A stretch of 64,000 bases of DNA from Anaerofustis stercorihominis DSM 17244 (GTDB lineage Bacteria; Bacillota; Clostridia; Eubacteriales; Anaerofustaceae): contig NZ_DS560019.1 in NCBI RefSeq assembly GCF_000154825.1, forward strand, positions 972,501 through 1,036,500, written 5' to 3'. Every line of letters begins with the position of its first letter. Within the stretch, counting starts at the first letter, position 1. The notes under the pieces were generated by a model. That model saw nothing but the letters and a program-made list of their open reading frames with translations. It searched no databases and was not told where the DNA came from. This document shows positions 60,377-64,000 of this stretch, in pieces. The translations under genes and the position numbers were made by a program.

Positions 60377-61975
60377 ATGACATTTTATTTATTAATTTCT
60401 GCTCTTGTTATAATACTTTGTCTTTTTTGTAATAAGCTTTCCAATAAAATAGGACTTCCCGCACTTCTTATATTCATTGGGATTGGTGTATTATTCGGAA
60501 GTGACGGGATTTTCAAAATTTATTTTGATGATTATAATTTTGCGGAGACGATTTGCAGTGTTGCTCTTATTTTTATAATGTTCTTCGGTGGATTTTGTAC
60601 AAATTGGAATATAGCTAAGCCGGTCATAAATAAAGCTGTGAGTTTATCGACATTGGGTGTGATATTGACTGCTTTTTTAGTGGCATTATTTTCTACATAT
60701 GTTTTTAAATTTGATTTTCTAACCGGACTGTTGATAGGCTCTTTGCTTAGCTCAACTGACGCTGCCAGTGTTTTTTCCATACTGAGGCTTCATAAACTCA
60801 ATTTGAAAAACGGACTTGCTTCAATACTGGAAATCGAAAGCGGCAGCAATGACCCGTTTGCATTTATTATGACAATGCTTACCTTAACATTGATGGGGGT
60901 AGGAAGTCATGGTTCTATAATCACATTTATATTCAAAGAAGTTATTTTCGGACTTATTATTGGTGTGTTGATAGGTTTAGCCGGAATATATATTTTAAGT
61001 AAGGTGGATTTAAAAGGTGACGGACTTGATACTATATTCGTATTTGCTCTCGCACTAAGTGCATATGCTCTTCCTGTCACAATAGGAGGGAATGGATATT
61101 TAAGCGTATATATTTCCGGACTTATGCTTGGTAACAGCAATATAAAAAATAAGATATCTTTGGTACACTTCTTTAACGGTATCACAGGGCTTGCTCAAAT
61201 GATAATATTTTTTATATTAGGACTTTTATCTTTTCCCAGCCAGCTTCCCGAAATATTTTTAACTGCACTTCTTATAATGTTATTCTTAACTTTTATTGCA
61301 AGACCGATAGTAGTATTTATTATCTTAAAACCTTTTAAAGTAAATATAAAAGAAATACTCTTTATCTCTTTTTCCGGACTTAGAGGGGCGGCCTCAATAG
61401 TTTTTGCCATTATTGTGATAGCCTCGGGAGCTAAATTAAGTATAGATATTTATCATATAGTATTTTTAGTAGCAATATTTTCAATTTTATTTCAGGGTAC
61501 TCTTCTTCCTTATGTGGCTAAGAAACTGGATGTCGTGGATAACGAAGAGGATGTATTTAAGACTTTTACGGATTATAACGAAGTTACAGATATGGAACTG
61601 GTGCAAATAAAGGTTACTAGGGATACGGATTTCTTAAATAAAAAATTATGTGATTTAAGTCTTCCAAAGAAAATGCTTATAGTAATGATAAAAAGAGGCG
61701 AGGACTCCATTGTTCCAAATGGCAATACTATGCTTAGAGAAGGGGATATTATAATTTTTAATGCAAAACTTTATAATGATGATAATATTAAATTAAAAGA
61801 AGTTAAAGCTAAAGATAGACCTGAGTGGATCAATAAAAGTATAAGCGAAATAACCTTTAAAAATAAAAGAAGACTTATTGTAATGATCAAAAGAGGGGAA
61901 AAGACCGTTATCCCGAGGGGGAATACTAAAATCAGAAAGGACGATATTTTGGTATTAAGCGGTTTTGATGAATAA
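60377..61975 (+). CDS. Potassium/proton antiporter (CPA1/NhaP2-type) with two RCK_C domains
   Basis: 532-aa exporter of K+ (or Na+) in exchange for protons. About 12 TM segments include the ion-site pattern GSLLSSTDAASVFSIL and ESGSNDPFAF (Asp of the ND motif). The cytoplasmic part has two tandem RCK_C/TrkA_C domains (ELVQIKVTRDTDFLNKKLCDL and the IVMIKRGEDSIVPNGNT/IVMIKRGEKTVIPRGNT repeats), which bind ligands such as c-di-AMP or nucleotides in relatives. ATG at 60377 follows AAGGAGG. Leader terminator suggests attenuation. Confidence 0.9.
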   Translation: MTFYLLISALVIILCLFCNKLSNKIGLPALLIFIGIGVLFGSDGIFKIYFDDYNFAETICSVALIFIMFFGGFCTNWNIAKPVINKAVSLSTLGVILTAFLVALFSTYVFKFDFLTGLLIGSLLSSTDAASVFSILRLHKLNLKNGLASILEIESGSNDPFAFIMTMLTLTLMGVGSHGSIITFIFKEVIFGLIIGVLIGLAGIYILSKVDLKGDGLDTIFVFALALSAYALPVTIGGNGYLSVYISGLMLGNSNIKNKISLVHFFNGITGLAQMIIFFILGLLSFPSQLPEIFLTALLIMLFLTFIARPIVVFIILKPFKVNIKEILFISFSGLRGAASIVFAIIVIASGAKLSIDIYHIVFLVAIFSILFQGTLLPYVAKKLDVVDNEEDVFKTFTDYNEVTDMELVQIKVTRDTDFLNKKLCDLSLPKKMLIVMIKRGEDSIVPNGNTMLREGDIIIFNAKLYNDDNIKLKEVKAKDRPEWINKSISEITFKNKRRLIVMIKRGEKTVIPRGNTKIRKDDILVLSGFDE

Positions 61976-62000
61976 AAAGCTCCATTTCAGAGCTTTTTAT
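61972..62000. terminator. Bidirectional terminator
   Basis: ATAAAAAGCTC (61972-61982) and GAGCTTTTTAT (61990-62000), 11 bp; it serves the antiporter (+) and dinB (-), whose stop codons it contains or borders. Confidence 0.85.
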
Positions 62001-63226
62001 TTGAAATAATCAAGTTTGTCTGATATTATCTTATGTGTTTTTTCTTTAGGTTCACCTCTTTTTATGATATCTTGTCCGTAATTATCTCTTAATTTATCCA
62101 TTACCTCTTCGATTTTTTTCATCTTCTCATTTTCAATTTTTTCTTCTATTAAAGAAAGCTGATTTACTTCATCTTTATTGAGCCCGCCTACACTTATTCC
62201 AAGAAGTCTTATAGCATCATTGTTCCAAAATTCGTTGAATAGTTTAAATGCTTGTTCGTATATCGTATTGGTCGAGTTAGTAAAATATGGCAGTGTTCTT
62301 TGATGTGAATAAGAATGAAATAAATTATTTTTTATGGTTACTGTTATCGTATTTCCTTTTAAATCTTTTCTTCTGAGCCTCGTTCCTACACTGTCGCTTA
62401 AAGCAAGAAATACTTTTTTTACTTCATTTATATCTGTCGTGTCATTTTTAAGTGTGGTACTGTTTCCTATTGATTTTGTCTGTCTTGAAATTTCTACTTC
62501 ACTTTCATCTATTCCATGAGAATAGTTATATAACATTGTTCCCTGAGCTTTTTTAAAATTACTTATTAAAAATCCCATAGAACATTTATTTAAATCTCCT
62601 ATAGTTTTTATTCCCAAACTGTTTAATTTTTCTTTTGTTTTTCTTCCTACCATAAACAGTTCATTGATAGTAAGAGGAAGCATTTTTTCTTCTATTTCTT
62701 CGGGAAAGAGAGTGATTACTTTATCGGGCTTTTTTAAATCTCCTGCCATTTTTGCAAGGAGTTTATTATTTGAAATTCCTATGTTAACGGTAAATCCAAG
62801 TTCTCTTTTTATCCTTTCTTTTATTTCATATGCAGCTTTGATCGGTTCTCCGAATAATTTTTGGCTGGAGGTATAATCAAGAAAGCATTCGTCTATGGAA
62901 TATCTTTCTATTGTATCGGAATATTCACTAAGTAAATCAAATAATTTATTTGAATACATCCTATATATTTTGAAGTTAGGCTTTACTATTAAAAGGTTGG
63001 GACATTTTTTTCTTGCTTCGAATAGACTTTCTCCGGTCCTTACGCCATATTTCTTAGCTTTTTGTGATTTTGCCAGAACTACACCTTTTCTTTTTGCTTC
63101 ATCGCCGCCCACAGCACTTGGGATACTTCTTAGGTCAACCTCTTTATTTCCCATTTTTTTATTATATGCAGCCTGCCATGATAAAAAAGCTGAATTAACA
63201 TCAATATGAAATATAATTCTCCCCAT
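61997..63226 (-). CDS. dinB: DNA polymerase IV (Y-family, DinB)
   Basis: 409-aa error-prone polymerase for lesion bypass. Catalytic residues: Asp in IIFHIDVNSAFLSWQ near 8 and the SIDECFLDYT pair near 104-105. The helix-hairpin-helix part is LTINELFMVGRKTKEKLNSLGIKTIGDL, and the little-finger domain follows. ATG at 63226 is chosen because the conserved region begins at once; an ATG at 63238 sits directly on AAAGGA. No clamp-binding tail is obvious at the C-terminus. Confidence 0.92.
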   Translation of the reverse strand: MGRIIFHIDVNSAFLSWQAAYNKKMGNKEVDLRSIPSAVGGDEAKRKGVVLAKSQKAKKYGVRTGESLFEARKKCPNLLIVKPNFKIYRMYSNKLFDLLSEYSDTIERYSIDECFLDYTSSQKLFGEPIKAAYEIKERIKRELGFTVNIGISNNKLLAKMAGDLKKPDKVITLFPEEIEEKMLPLTINELFMVGRKTKEKLNSLGIKTIGDLNKCSMGFLISNFKKAQGTMLYNYSHGIDESEVEISRQTKSIGNSTTLKNDTTDINEVKKVFLALSDSVGTRLRRKDLKGNTITVTIKNNLFHSYSHQRTLPYFTNSTNTIYEQAFKLFNEFWNNDAIRLLGISVGGLNKDEVNQLSLIEEKIENEKMKKIEEVMDKLRDNYGQDIIKRGEPKEKTHKIISDKLDYFK

Positions 63227-63358
63227 TTTTTTTAACATTCCTTTCGTATAATAAAAAATATAACATAAAATATAGCAAAAATCAAACATACGTTCTTTAA
63301 TCTGTATGTATTATATAAAATTAACAAAGATTAGTATTGGTTAATATCTATATTTTAG

Positions 63359-63388
63359 TTGACTTAATAATAAGTGCAGTTGTATAAT
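63359..63388 (+). promoter_or_regulatory. Sigma-A promoter of feoAB
   Basis: TTGACT (63359-63364), 18-base spacer, TATAAT (63383-63388). TTAAC/GTTAA repeats around 63321-63343 are a possible regulator site but no clear Fur box is recognised. Confidence 0.7.
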
Positions 63389-63429
63389 TTAAAGGTAGCA
63401 AAAGCTAACTGAAATTGGTGAGGGATAAT

Positions 63430-63654
63430 ATGACTTTAGATGAACTGAAGATCGGTCAAAAAGCAATTATTAAAAGTACCGGCGGTGAGCCCGCAATAAG
63501 AAGGAGACTTTTGGATATCGGATTGATTCCGAAGACCAAGGTTTTTATAAGAAAGGTTGCACCTCTTGGTGATCCTATTGAAATAAATTTAAGAGGTTTT
63601 GAACTTACTCTTCGAAAAGATGATGCAAATAAAATAGAAGTTGAGGTGATTTAA
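63430..63654 (+). CDS. feoA: Ferrous iron transport protein FeoA
   Basis: 74-aa SH3-like partner of FeoB. LKIGQKAIIKSTGGEPAIRRRLLDIGLIPKTKVFIRKVAPLGDPIEI in pieces is typical. ATG at 63430; GTGAGGG upstream is the site and the in-frame TTG at 63415 precedes it. Its stop abuts feoB. Confidence 0.95.
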   Translation: MTLDELKIGQKAIIKSTGGEPAIRRRLLDIGLIPKTKVFIRKVAPLGDPIEINLRGFELTLRKDDANKIEVEVI

Positions 63655-64000
63655 ATGGAAAAAACCTTTGCTTTAGTGGGTAATCAAAACTGCGGTAAGA
63701 CAACTTTATTTAATGCTTTAACCGGGAGTAATGCACATGTAGGTAATTTCCCGGGGGTAACTGTAGATAAAAAAGAAGGACCTATAAAAGGTCATGAAAA
63801 TATAAATTTGGTAGACCTTCCCGGTATATATTCACTTTCTCCGTATACGAGTGAGGAAGTCGTAACCAGAGACTTTTTAATGAAAGATAAGCCGGATCTG
63901 ATTATAAATATAATCGATGCAACCAATATAGAAAGAAATCTATATTTAACTTTACAATTACTAGAACTTAATATTCCCATGGTAATCGCACTTAGTATGA
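63655..64000 (+). CDS. feoB: Ferrous iron transporter FeoB, N-terminal part (runs off window)
   Basis: First 115 codons of the GTPase-coupled Fe(II) importer. G1 VGNQNCGKTTLFNALTGS near 8-20, G2 region GNFPGVTVDKKEG, G3 DLPGIYSLSPYTSEE, and DATNIERNLYLTLQLLE. The start follows the feoA stop directly with GAGGTG as its site. The membrane part lies outside the window. Confidence 0.96.
   Translation, partial: MEKTFALVGNQNCGKTTLFNALTGSNAHVGNFPGVTVDKKEGPIKGHENINLVDLPGIYSLSPYTSEEVVTRDFLMKDKPDLIINIIDATNIERNLYLTLQLLELNIPMVIALSM

Overview
The window is AT-rich DNA from a low-GC Gram-positive anaerobe, most likely class Clostridia (Peptostreptococcales/Tissierellales-like). That placement is inferred from gene content and order, not from a search. 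Supporting it are AGA-dominated codon use, strong AGGAGG ribosome binding sites, intrinsic terminators after most operons, the order S10-spc-alpha operon / adk-map-KOW protein-infA-rpmJ / ecfA1-ecfA2-ecfT-truA / rplM-rpsI, a SCIFF peptide with its radical SAM maturase, a clostridial 2[4Fe-4S] ferredoxin and FeoAB. Several genes imply endospore formation: a CwlJ-like hydrolase next to a GerQ-like protein, YyaC and YtaF, plus a Cys-rich repeat protein that could be a coat component. No tRNA, CRISPR array, insertion sequence or integrase was seen.

Layout. 1-2.83 kb: 3' part of a 23S rRNA and a 5S rRNA. 3.2-4.7 kb: L,D-transpeptidase. 4.9-5.76 kb: about 845 bases with a near-consensus promoter, a strong terminator and no credible gene, read here as a large orphan structured RNA. 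5.82-7.2 kb: promoter, class I cyclic-di-GMP riboswitch and a secreted acidic protein. 7.3-18.8 kb: mixed housekeeping (dehydrogenase, yyaC, PP-loop tRNA thiolase-like protein, amidase, coiled-coil membrane protein, serS, S66 carboxypeptidase, ferredoxin, Cys-rich protein, ytaF, phosphohexomutase). 18.9-30.9 kb: UPF0182 protein, ArsC-like protein, small DUF genes, ftsK-rimO-pgsA (minus strand), cwlJ-gerQ, a CarD-family regulator and an XRE regulator. 31.0-51.0 kb: ribosomal protein / secY / rpoA / ECF transporter / truA / rplM-rpsI block. 51.2-64 kb: an unknown protein with an apparent ATT start, iron-dependent alcohol dehydrogenase, glutaredoxin, an orphan phage-tail-like protein, iscS-iscU, scfA-scfB, secD-secF, a K+/H+ antiporter, dinB, and feoA with the start of feoB.

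Working together: the r-protein block supplies the ribosome, Sec channel, adenylate kinase, Met aminopeptidase, IF-1 and RNAP alpha from a promoter near 31.05 kb, with a separate promoter and L13-type leader for rplM-rpsI. iscS-iscU can supply Fe-S clusters to the ferredoxin, RimO and ScfB, with iron from FeoAB.

Most interesting: the 4.92-5.76 kb non-coding transcript beside the c-di-GMP switch; two promoter-proximal terminators that look like attenuators (upstream of the CarD-family gene and the K+/H+ antiporter); the Cys-rich tandem-repeat protein; the orphan tail-like protein; and the ATT start.
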